From contig DLKC01000017.1 in assembly GCA_002478885.1 (NCBI GenBank), positions 1-64,000 of the forward strand: DNA of 64,000 bases, given 5' to 3'. The notes beneath the pieces were generated by a model. That model was not told where the DNA came from. It saw only the letters and a program-made list of their open reading frames with translations, and did not search any database. This stretch comes from Chitinophagaceae bacterium UBA7600. GTDB taxonomy: Bacteria; Bacteroidota; Bacteroidia; Chitinophagales; Chitinophagaceae. Of this stretch, positions 17,637 to 24,753 are shown one piece after another. Position 1 is the stretch's first letter; each line of letters opens with the position of its first letter. A program made the translations under genes and the position numbers.

Positions 17637-18230
17637 TTATTTATTCAGCAACTCATCAACGGCTTTTATGGCAACAGTAAGCCGTTCGGCATAACTGCCA
17701 TTTATTGTTACCCACGGCGTAGACTGGTTAACTAGCAAATCCTTATATACCTGGTATAATTCTACTCTTGGCTTTTCATCGGGGTATTCACGCAAAGGGT
17801 CGTAAACCCAGGGAAGATCTATGTTACAAAGAAGGTATAAATCATATTTTCTTATAGCAATCTGGTCAAGAATAAACTGGTGGCATTTCCCAAAAACATA
17901 TTCGCACCACACTTTCATCACATACATGTCCGTATCGAGAAATAGCACCGAATTTGTCTCCTTCTCTTTTTGTTGCGCCTTAAGAGCCGAAGCATATTGC
18001 TCTTCCAGCTCAAGCTGGCCTTTGGCTATGCCAAGCAAATCATCATACGAATAATCCATTCCATTCTTCGTAAGATAATCCCTTGCAAACTCCGGGCACC
18101 ATAAAGTGTTGTAGTGTGTTGCCAGGGTTTGGCACAACGTGCTTTTGCCCGTTGACTCAGGTCCTATGATCACAATTTTTTTAATGACAATTGTTTTTGC
18201 AAAGATTACCAGGCAGCCGCACTTAAGCAA
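17637..18230 (-). CDS. NadR-type nucleotide kinase (AAA_28, ribosylnicotinamide kinase-like)
   Basis: Small P-loop kinase resembling the C-terminal ribosylnicotinamide kinase half of NadR; the adenylyltransferase and regulatory domains are absent. Walker A is GPESTGKST, followed by PEFARDYL (substrate segment) and LFLDTDMYVMKVW (Walker B-like), plus DLPWVYDPLREYPDEKPR near the lid. The start is uncertain. The open frame reaches a TTG at 18230, which overlaps the upstream gene by 25 bases. A nonstandard ATT at 18185 would give the more usual N-terminus directly before KKIVIIGPES. Confidence 0.78.
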   Translation of the reverse strand: MLKCGCLVIFAKTIVIKKIVIIGPESTGKSTLCQTLATHYNTLWCPEFARDYLTKNGMDYSYDDLLGIAKGQLELEEQYASALKAQQKEKETNSVLFLDTDMYVMKVWCEYVFGKCHQFILDQIAIRKYDLYLLCNIDLPWVYDPLREYPDEKPRVELYQVYKDLLVNQSTPWVTINGSYAERLTVAIKAVDELLNK

Positions 18231-18745
18231 GATTTCTTTTTCTTTTTAATGGCAACCTGGTTTATACGCGGCTCGTAATATTTGGCGAAGAAGGTTGTTT
18301 CCCAGAATTTTCGGTTGAGTAAAAATTCAGGGTTGGTAAACAAAAAGTCAGGCAGTACGTGGTAGAAACGGTATCCCTGGCTGTAAAAATATTGTTTGCA
18401 AACACCGGCATAACCAAGTTCGCCGGCAGCAGCCAGCGCTGCATCCCGCTGGCATCTTGATTTAGTAAATGGTTTCACAATTCTTTGCTGAAAGCCGAAC
18501 ATATAAAACTGGTCGCGCAACATTTTATAGTTCTGGTATCTCGACCGGGCGTCTAATTGCGGAAAGAATGGAATACTTAAAAGGCACACATTTACAATAA
18601 CAAAAACAACCCTGGAACAGCCATGCAGCCAATCATGAAAGCCGTTGTTTGAGTATAACAGGTAAAGCAGCAACAGTTCGATCAAAGAAACGGCGTGAAG
18701 CAGGTAACTAATGCGGAAATAAACAATGAAGGTTTTCAAAACCAC
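18206..18745 (-). CDS. Hypothetical protein with N-terminal membrane segments
   Basis: I do not recognise this 179-residue protein. Two hydrophobic stretches (about residues 12-32 and 44-63) suggest membrane anchoring. The rest is soluble, aromatic- and Arg/Lys-rich, with VIKKKKKS-like basic residues near the C-terminus. It overlaps the NadR-like gene downstream, so the pair is probably co-expressed. Repeat locus 7 lies upstream. Confidence 0.6.
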   Translation of the reverse strand: MVLKTFIVYFRISYLLHAVSLIELLLLYLLYSNNGFHDWLHGCSRVVFVIVNVCLLSIPFFPQLDARSRYQNYKMLRDQFYMFGFQQRIVKPFTKSRCQRDAALAAAGELGYAGVCKQYFYSQGYRFYHVLPDFLFTNPEFLLNRKFWETTFFAKYYEPRINQVAIKKKKKSCLSAAAW

Positions 18746-18810
18746 GACGATTTTTTCAGCAACAAATTACAACAAATCATCCTTACAACATGCCGCCATT
18801 GCCGCGCAAA

Positions 18811-18876
18811 GCGCCAAAAGTGCAAGTGTGCGACGCAACGATGCTGATTAGAGAACCATAAGCCGGGTACAAAAAA
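18811..18876 (-). repeat. Dispersed intergenic repeat, locus 7
   Basis: Minus A-type core at 18822-18839 (AAGTGTGCGACGCAAC), then GATGCTGA and AGCCGGGTACAAAAAA at the usual distance. Its A-run doubles as the T-run of the terminator at 18871-18897 on the minus strand. Confidence 0.85.
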
Positions 18877-18897
18877 GCGCCGCATGTTGCGGCGCTT
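18871..18897 (-). terminator. Rho-independent terminator of the NifU-like gene
   Basis: AAGCGCCGCA / TGCGGCGCTT form a perfect ten-base stem with a three-base loop. On the minus strand it is followed by six T's and lies about 22 bases after the stop. The T-run is the end of repeat locus 7. Confidence 0.85.
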
Positions 18898-18919
18898 AAT
18901 ATTTCACAAACAAAAAATG

Positions 18920-19519
18920 CTATTCTGCTTCCGCCACTACCTCTTTCACTTCAGGAATCATTCGCTTCATCATCCCCTCGATGCCGGCTTTTAGTGTTAT
19001 CATGCTCGAAGGGCAGCCGCTGCAACTTCCCTGCAGCATAAGGCTTACCACGCCTTCGTTATAGCTTTTGAACTGAATAGCACCGCCGTCCATTTCCACT
19101 GCGGGGCGCACATAGCTGTCGAGCAACTCTTTAATACGCTTAACCACATCGTCGTCGTCGGCCGCTACGGTATTGGTTGACTCCTGCTTCATAACCTTCA
19201 CTTCATCTTCATTAATAACCGGACCGCCATTTTCAAGGTAATCTTTCAAAAACTGTTTTATAGAAGGAATTACATCCTGCCAATCTCCTGTGTCTGAAGT
19301 TTTGGTGAGTGTAACAAAATTGCTGGCTATAAAAACACTCTTTACAAAAGGAAAACTAAACAGTTCTTTTGCCAGCGGCGATGGGCCTGCCAGTGTTTCA
19401 TCAGGAAAATCTATGCTTTTACCCGGATACAATAATTTGTTAGCAACAAATTTCATTGTTTCAGGGTTTGGTGTCATTTCGGTATAAATGCTTATTACCG
19501 GGTTACCAGTCTTGATCAT
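18920..19519 (-). CDS. NifU-like Fe-S scaffold protein (Nfu N-terminal + NifU C-terminal domains)
   Basis: Fe-S cluster carrier or scaffold. Residues about 10-90 form the Nfu N-terminal domain (TEMTPNPETMKFVANKLL). After an acidic linker (AADDDDVV) comes the NifU domain with RPAVEMDGGAIQFKSY and the cluster-binding GSCSGCPSS (CxxC). The frame opens at a GTG at 19582, but that extension (MRRNECRAR) is translated from repeat locus 8, so ATG at 19519 is chosen. Length 199 is typical. Function is secure at family level. Confidence 0.88.
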   Translation of the reverse strand: MIKTGNPVISIYTEMTPNPETMKFVANKLLYPGKSIDFPDETLAGPSPLAKELFSFPFVKSVFIASNFVTLTKTSDTGDWQDVIPSIKQFLKDYLENGGPVINEDEVKVMKQESTNTVAADDDDVVKRIKELLDSYVRPAVEMDGGAIQFKSYNEGVVSLMLQGSCSGCPSSMITLKAGIEGMMKRMIPEVKEVVAEAE

Positions 19520-19540
19520 AACGCGTTTTTTATTTTGTTG

Positions 19541-19617
19541 ACCCAGCTTAAACAACCTCGCCCGGCATTCGTTGCGTCGCACTCTTGTGCGTTCTTATCG
19601 CTACCGGGCTTTTGATA
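19541..19617 (+). repeat. Dispersed intergenic repeat, locus 8
   Basis: Plus A-type core at 19571-19588, preceded by ACCCAGCTT at 19541. A second CCGGGCTTTT block follows at about 19603. It lies between divergent genes. On the minus strand its GTGCGACGCAAC creates a false GTG start for the NifU-like gene. Confidence 0.8.
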
Positions 19618-19845
19618 CATGGCTATTCAGGAGCTTAAAAACAAAAATAACCACTCCGCGGTCTTTATGTTTACGAATGAAGGAAAGAGCTTAACCACAA
19701 CACGCTTTTTGGCCGTAAACCGGGCTTGCCCCTTGGAAAATGAAAGCAATTTTTTGGTTGCGATCGGGTTTTCGCCAACTTATTACCAAAAACCAAAACG
19801 GTAAAAGCCATTTGTAGCACTCTTTGTTTATTTGCAAAAACTTTT

Positions 19846-20196
19846 ATGAAGAAGATATATCACCTCGGCACATGCGACACATGCCAGCGCATCCTGAAAG
19901 ACACAGGCGCGGTAAAGAAAGGCGCCTAGCTCCAGGATATAAAAACAGAAAAGATAACCCTGCCACAAATAAATGAAATGAAAAAGCTGGCCGGCAGTTA
20001 CGAAACACTTTTCAGCCGCAGAGCGCTAAAGTACCGGGCTATGGGGCTTCATGAAAAAGAACTCACCGAAAAAGACTATCGCGACCTGATACTGGATGAA
20101 TACACTTTTTTAAAAAGGCCGGTAGCCATCATCGACAATAAAATTTTTATTGGCAATACAAATGCCGTTGTGGCCGCATTGAAAGAAGCGTTGTGA
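19846..20196 (+). pseudogene. ArsC/Spx-family reductase interrupted by an in-frame TAG
   Basis: Reading from ATG at 19846 gives an ArsC-family thioredoxin-fold protein: MKKIYHLGTCDTCQRILKD with the CxxC-type active site, then SRRALKYRAMGL (about 65-76), FLKRPVAIIDNKIFIGN and a normal C-terminus at 20196. Codon 28 (19927-19929) is TAG, with the frame unchanged on both sides. A single base change (for example GAG to TAG) would explain it. Either the gene is recently inactivated, the stop is read through, or it is a sequence error. The remainder from codon 46 (19981) has an internal ATG but would lack the active-site cysteines. Confidence 0.8.
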
Positions 20197-20228
20197 GTTT
20201 TGACGGCGGACATGGGCTTTTGTGGCTT

Positions 20229-20258
20229 TTGACGCATGAACTTTTCGTTTTATCTTAC
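20229..20258 (+). promoter_or_regulatory. Candidate promoter of the serine hydrolase gene
   Basis: TTGAC from 20229, 19 bases after the TTG, then TATCTTAC at 20251-20258. This matches the Bacteroidota -33/-7 arrangement, with the start codon 20 bases further on. Confidence 0.5.
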
Positions 20259-20278
20259 CGTTCGCAAAACAACTATAC

Positions 20279-21553
20279 ATGAAAAAAATGTCATTGTGCC
20301 TGCCGGTTATTTTATTGGTATGTACGCTATCGGTTTCTGCTAATGCCCAGGTTATCAAAACAAGTAATGCCAGACTTAGTTCAATCGATTACGAAAAGCT
20401 TGACAGAATTGATACCCTCGTTAATGAATATATTGGAAGGAAATGGCTCACAGGCTTGGTTACTATCGTAGTGAAAGACGGGCAGCTTGTTCAATACAAA
20501 GGTTATGGCATGGCAGATGTTGCTTCGAAAAAGCCGATGGAAAATAACAGCCTGTTCAGGATTATGTCGCAAACGAAAGCCATCACCAGTATTGGTATTA
20601 TGATGCTGTACGAACAGGGCAAACTTTTGCTCGATGAACCCATTGCTGATTTTATACCTGAATATGCCAACCAGGTTGTGCTGGACAAATACAATGCAGC
20701 CGACACAACTTATACAACCGTTCCCGCAAAGCGCAAGGTTACTTTCCGCGACCTGCTTACCCACAGCTCTGGTATTGATTATTCCGATATCGGCAGCGAA
20801 CCAATGAAATCGATCTATGCAAAGGCCGGTATCCCAAGCGGGTTGGGTTATTTCGACAAAGACCTGCTCACCGAAATGAAAAAAATGGGCAAACTTCCTC
20901 TTGGCTTTCAACCTGGAGAAAAATTTCAATACGGGCTCAACAGCGATCTGCTTGGTTGTTTAATACAGGTGATCAGCGGAAAAACGCTTGACGATTTTTT
21001 TAAAACCTATATTTTTCAGCCGCTCGGCATGAACGACACTTATTTTAATGTGCCTAAAGAAAAAGCCGGCAGGTTGGCCACCGTTTACACCGAAGATGAA
21101 GCCCATAATGTCATTCCATGGAGCCATACCTTCCGCAACATCGATCCTGACTACCCGCTTATGGATAAACATTACTTCAGCGGCGGCGCAGGACTTACTT
21201 CAACAGCTTATGACTATGCCATTTTTATGCAGATGTTATTAAACGGGGGCAAGTATAATGGCAAACAAATATTGTCAAATCGAACGGTTGAGATGATAAC
21301 CAGCAACCAACTCGATTTTCACTTCAACGGCACCGATGACTTTGGATTGGGATTTGAAATTGTAACGGATAAAGGAGCAGCTAACGGGCCGCGCAGCAAA
21401 GGCAGTTTCTCGTGGGGTGGATATTACGGCACATCTTATTGGGCAGATCCCAAAGAAAACCTGGTTTGCCTGATCATGTCGCAGCAAAACCCAAACAGCC
21501 ACGGCGACCTCTTTAAAAGAATCGAAGCCATCATCTATTCAAGCGTTAAATAA
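20279..21553 (+). CDS. Secreted serine hydrolase, class C beta-lactamase / D-aminopeptidase family
   Basis: Exported penicillin-binding-protein-fold hydrolase, often an esterase or peptidase rather than a true lactamase. Signal peptide at 1-23 (ending SANAQ). Catalytic motifs: SQTK (SxxK, about residue 97-100), YGLN (YxN-type, in KFQYGLNSDLLG) and WGGYYGTSYW in the third-motif position. A substrate-fold segment RKVTFRDLLTHSSGIDY is well conserved. Length 424 is typical. The physiological substrate is unknown. Confidence 0.85.
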   Translation: MKKMSLCLPVILLVCTLSVSANAQVIKTSNARLSSIDYEKLDRIDTLVNEYIGRKWLTGLVTIVVKDGQLVQYKGYGMADVASKKPMENNSLFRIMSQTKAITSIGIMMLYEQGKLLLDEPIADFIPEYANQVVLDKYNAADTTYTTVPAKRKVTFRDLLTHSSGIDYSDIGSEPMKSIYAKAGIPSGLGYFDKDLLTEMKKMGKLPLGFQPGEKFQYGLNSDLLGCLIQVISGKTLDDFFKTYIFQPLGMNDTYFNVPKEKAGRLATVYTEDEAHNVIPWSHTFRNIDPDYPLMDKHYFSGGAGLTSTAYDYAIFMQMLLNGGKYNGKQILSNRTVEMITSNQLDFHFNGTDDFGLGFEIVTDKGAANGPRSKGSFSWGGYYGTSYWADPKENLVCLIMSQQNPNSHGDLFKRIEAIIYSSVK

Positions 21554-21557
21554 CCCA

Positions 21558-21770
21558 TCATTTTTTGGGATTGATCTTGCAGGTGTTTATTCCAAAAATG
21601 GCCCATATCGGGCAAAAATTAATGAGCGCAGTTGCAAGCAAAATGCCGCCGGCAGCCAGTAAAACAATGCCAGTTGTTCCGGTAACGGTTCCTGTAAAAT
21701 ATAACACAGCAAGCGTTACAGCCAGGATAATTCTTATTACTTTGTCGGCAGATCCAATGTTCTTTTTCAT
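21558..21770 (-). CDS. DUF2892 (YgaP-like) inner-membrane protein
   Basis: Small membrane protein with two transmembrane helices. It starts MKKNIGSADKVIRIILA, the recognisable opening of DUF2892 proteins, and ends with CPIWAIFGINTCKINPKK containing two conserved cysteines. The frame opens earlier at 21788; ATG at 21770 is chosen. It converges on the serine hydrolase gene with four bases between the stop codons. Some relatives are fused to rhodanese domains; none is present here. Confidence 0.82.
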   Translation of the reverse strand: MKKNIGSADKVIRIILAVTLAVLYFTGTVTGTTGIVLLAAGGILLATALINFCPIWAIFGINTCKINPKK

Positions 21771-21848
21771 GATATAAAGTTTATGCAAACAAAACTAAAC
21801 CGATGTGCCAACACTGTATATGACATTTGTCACAAAGACAATTTTCTT

Positions 21849-21905
21849 GTACCAGGCTTTAACACTGTACTCATCGCCCGTTGCGTCGCACTCTTCAGGG
21901 TTCCG
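21849..21905 (+). repeat. Dispersed intergenic repeat, locus 9
   Basis: Plus A-type core at 21880-21897, preceded by GTACCAGGCT at 21849 and TCATCGCCC. It lies between the divergent DUF2892 and sigma factor genes. Confidence 0.85.
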
Positions 21906-22008
21906 GTTCCTTCCCAGCAGCATACCTGTGAATGACTGCCTTATAAACAGCGTTAAAAATCACAAACAAGAGGCAAACACACTGCTAACAATACTTACAT
22001 TTGAAATT

Positions 22009-22569
22009 ATGCCGTCAAAACTTTCTGCAACAACCTGGATACATGAATACGGAGATATGCTTTTCCGGTATGCATTACCCCGCGTAAATGATGAGGACAC
22101 AGCTAAGGATCTTGTGCAGGAAACCTTTCTTGCGGCCTGGCGTAATCGCGAGAATTTTAAGGGAGAGATATCAGAAAAGAACTGGCTTTATACCATTCTC
22201 AAAAATAAAATAATTGATCATTTCAGGAAGGCTTCGACAAGGTTAACAGACCGGTTACCCGGCCAGGCTAATGAAGAAGCCTATTTTGATGAAAACCTCC
22301 ATTGGACCAAAGCGGCATCACCGAATGACTGGAGTGTTAATGCAGACGATGCCGTTAACCGAAAAGAATTTCATGATGTGTTGAAAAAATGCAAATCGAA
22401 ATTGAAAGAAACCCAGGACATGGTGTTTACCATGAAGTACCAGGAAGATATGGACAGCGAAGAAATTTGTAAGGTGCTTAATATTACCCCGTCTAATTAT
22501 TGGGTGCTTATTCACCGGGCCAAGCTTCAGCTAAGAGTTTGCATTGAAAAAAACTGGTTTTTAAAATAA
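22009..22569 (+). CDS. ECF-type RNA polymerase sigma factor
   Basis: Alternative sigma factor. Region 2: YGDMLFRYALPRVNDEDTAK and DLVQETFLAAWRNRENFKG (about 14-52), with core-binding aromatics and acidic residues. Region 4: EEICKVLNITPSNYWVLIHRAK (about 150-171), a helix-turn-helix. The frame opens at 21805, but the extension crosses repeat locus 9; ATG at 22009 gives a normal 187-residue protein. A small zinc-binding anti-sigma gene follows 13 bases later, so it is the likely partner. Confidence 0.88.
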   Translation: MPSKLSATTWIHEYGDMLFRYALPRVNDEDTAKDLVQETFLAAWRNRENFKGEISEKNWLYTILKNKIIDHFRKASTRLTDRLPGQANEEAYFDENLHWTKAASPNDWSVNADDAVNRKEFHDVLKKCKSKLKETQDMVFTMKYQEDMDSEEICKVLNITPSNYWVLIHRAKLQLRVCIEKNWFLK

Positions 22570-22582
22570 AGGAGATGCGGCA

Positions 22583-22828
22583 ATGAAACTAATGATCACT
22601 TGCGGAGAGGCAACAGATTTTATCTCAAAAAAGGAAGAAGGAAAACTTTCTTTTCTACAGAAAATTCAACTAGCCATACACCTTTATTTATGCGAGTTAT
22701 GCAGATTTTTCAGTAAACAAAACAAGGTCATTACCAGGGGCGTGGGTAAAATACACGAGCATATCGATGCGAGGCTTAGCGAAGGGCAGAAAAATGAATT
22801 GATCGAAGTTTTAGAAAATGAACCGTAG
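22583..22828 (+). CDS. Small zinc-binding anti-sigma factor (ZAS-like)
   Basis: Eighty-one residues with an HLYLCELC motif (HxxxCxxC, about 33-40), the signature of zinc-binding anti-sigma domains, and an upstream ITCGEATDFISKKEEGKLS helix. No transmembrane segment is seen, so it should be cytosolic, unlike the common membrane-bound anti-sigmas. Placed directly behind the ECF gene, it probably holds that sigma factor inactive. Partnering is inferred from motif and position. Confidence 0.8.
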   Translation: MKLMITCGEATDFISKKEEGKLSFLQKIQLAIHLYLCELCRFFSKQNKVITRGVGKIHEHIDARLSEGQKNELIEVLENEP

Positions 22829-22867
22829 CTTCCTGCCGTATAATATCTGCAGCTCTTTGCAGCTTTA

Positions 22868-22932
22868 AGTTGATGCCGTACACGCTGTGCGACGCAACAG
22901 CCGATGCCAAATGATCGTTAGTTTGGCTAATA
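22868..22932 (-). repeat. Dispersed intergenic repeat, locus 10
   Basis: Minus A-type core CACGCTGTGCGACGCAAC at 22880-22897, followed by AGCCGATGCCAA and a weak GTTTGGCTAATAAA end block. It lies between plus-strand genes. Confidence 0.75.
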
Positions 22933-22979
22933 AATTATCTACTTAAAAATTAAGCTGTCTAAAAATCCTTCCGGGCGCT

Positions 22980-22987
22980 TACATTTG
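22980..22987 (+). promoter_or_regulatory. Candidate -7 element of the carB-like gene
   Basis: TACATTTG fits TAnnTTTG exactly, 16 bases before the ATG. A -33 TTG is not found at the expected distance, so this is tentative. Confidence 0.35.
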
Positions 22988-23003
22988 CACAATTTATTTT
23001 GAA

Positions 23004-24647
23004 ATGCCTAAAGACAATTCGATACACTCCGTTTTAATTATTGGTTCTGGCCCGATCATTATTGGCCAGGCATGTGAATTTGACTATTCCGGCTCGCAAG
23101 CTGCCCGCAGTTTAAGAGAGGAAGGAATTAAGGTTATACTCATCAATAGTAACCCCGCCACCATAATGACCGACCCGATGATGGCGGATAGGGTTTACTT
23201 ATTGCCGCTTACTGTGGAAAGTATTGAACAGATTTTGAAGGAAAATGATATTGACGCAGTATTACCTACCATGGGCGGGCAAACAGCTTTAAACCTTTGC
23301 AAAGAAGCCGATGAACTAGGCATTTGGAAACAATACAATGTAAGGCTGATTGGCGTGGATGTAGCTGCGATTGACACAGCAGAAGACAGGGAACAGTTTC
23401 GCCAGTTAATGGTTAAAATAGGTATTAAAGTGGCTCCCAGCCATGTTGCCAACAGTTTCCTGGAAGGAAAAGAATATGCCCAGCAGATAGGTTTTCCGTT
23501 GGTAATTCGTCCATCTTTTACTCTGGGTGGAACAGGTGGTGGTTTTGTTCATGGTAAAGAAGACTTAGACGAAGCGTTGCAAAGAGGACTGCAGGCATCC
23601 CCTATTCATGAGGTACTTGTTGAAAAAGCGGTGCTTGGGTGGAAGGAATATGAGTTGGAATTACTGAGAGATAAGAATGACAATGTGGTGATTATTTGCA
23701 CAGTTGAAAATCTTGACCCGATGGGTATTCACACAGGCGATTCCATTACAGTTGCACCTGCGATGACACTGAGTGATACAGCATTCCAGGACATGCGCAA
23801 CCAGGCAATGCTCATGATGCGTTCGCTCGGAAACTTTGCCGGTGGATGCAATGTACAGTTTGCGTTGAACCCCGAAACGGAAGAGCTTATCGCGGTTGAG
23901 ATAAACCCTAGGGTTAGCCGTTCCTCTGCGTTGGCAAGTAAGGCCACAGGTTACCCGATTGCGAAAATTGCCGCCAAACTAGCGATCGGATACTCATTAG
24001 ATGAGTTGAAAAACCAGATTACCAAAACCACCTCTGCATATTTTGAGCCGGCTCTTGACTACGTGATTGTAAAAGTGCCAAGATGGAATTTTGACAAGTT
24101 TAAAGGCGCAAATGATACACTTGGTCTTCAAATGAAGAGTGTGGGCGAGGTAATGGCAATAGGAAGAAGTTTTACTGAAGCCATTCAGAAGGCCTGCCAG
24201 AGCCTGGAAAATGAGGCTGTTGGTCTTGGGTACTACGGTAAAAGCCTGATGAAGACCGAAGACCTTATTGAATATATTAAGGTTCCGAAATGGGATCGCA
24301 TTTTCCGGATAAAAGATGCTTTAATGCAGGGGGTTACAGTAAAAACAATTGTTCACGCAACGGGTATTGACCGTTGGTTTATTTACCAATTACTGGAAAT
24401 CTGTAGGATTGAAAAAGAATTGGCCCACCATACACTGGATTCTTTACCTGATGCCTTATTAAAAGAGGCAAAGCAGCACGGCTTTAGTGATGAGCAGATA
24501 TCGAGAATTATGCAGCATATGTGCACCGAGGAACAGGTTTATGAAAAAAGGAAATCACTTGGAATAACCCGCGTTTATAAGATGGTTGATACTTGCAGCG
24601 CCGAGTTTGAAGCCAAAACTCCCTATTTCTACAGCACATTTGAATAA
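23004..24647 (+). CDS. carB: Carbamoyl-phosphate synthase large subunit, N-terminal half only
   Basis: Ammonia/glutamine-dependent carbamoyl phosphate synthesis for arginine and pyrimidines. The 547 residues match the first CarB half: dinucleotide-type start IGSGPIIIGQACEFDYSG, PTMGGQTALN, ATP-grasp segment RPSFTLGGTGGG (about 170-181), ENLDPMGIHTGDSITVAPA, EINPRVSRSSALASKATGYP, then the oligomerisation domain ending AEFEAKTPYFYSTFE. In normal CarB (above 900 residues) the second ATP-grasp half starts exactly here, but the frame stops with TAA. The 106 bases to the sulfatase gene show no trace of it. It is either a split CarB with the other half elsewhere or a truncated gene. Confidence 0.85.
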   Translation: MPKDNSIHSVLIIGSGPIIIGQACEFDYSGSQAARSLREEGIKVILINSNPATIMTDPMMADRVYLLPLTVESIEQILKENDIDAVLPTMGGQTALNLCKEADELGIWKQYNVRLIGVDVAAIDTAEDREQFRQLMVKIGIKVAPSHVANSFLEGKEYAQQIGFPLVIRPSFTLGGTGGGFVHGKEDLDEALQRGLQASPIHEVLVEKAVLGWKEYELELLRDKNDNVVIICTVENLDPMGIHTGDSITVAPAMTLSDTAFQDMRNQAMLMMRSLGNFAGGCNVQFALNPETEELIAVEINPRVSRSSALASKATGYPIAKIAAKLAIGYSLDELKNQITKTTSAYFEPALDYVIVKVPRWNFDKFKGANDTLGLQMKSVGEVMAIGRSFTEAIQKACQSLENEAVGLGYYGKSLMKTEDLIEYIKVPKWDRIFRIKDALMQGVTVKTIVHATGIDRWFIYQLLEICRIEKELAHHTLDSLPDALLKEAKQHGFSDEQISRIMQHMCTEEQVYEKRKSLGITRVYKMVDTCSAEFEAKTPYFYSTFE

Positions 24648-24683
24648 ATAGAATTTATACGAGGTTTAATCTTACTAATTTTT

Positions 24684-24710
24684 TTGACTATTTGGATTAG
24701 CCTAATTTGG
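24684..24710 (+). promoter_or_regulatory. Candidate promoter of the sulfatase gene
   Basis: TTGAC at 24684-24688 and TAATTTGG at 24703-24710 with 16 bases between, close to the Bacteroidota pattern. TTTGGATT is also repeated directly at about 24691 and 24706. Confidence 0.4.
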
Positions 24711-24753
24711 ATTTTCCGTACTACAGCACTCGGCAAAAATAATCGAAAACTTA

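Noticed and set aside
19619..19804. Plus-strand 61-residue open frame before the ArsC-like gene
   Set aside because: Its start is at the edge of repeat locus 8, the composition is ordinary non-coding, and no recognisable domain is visible.
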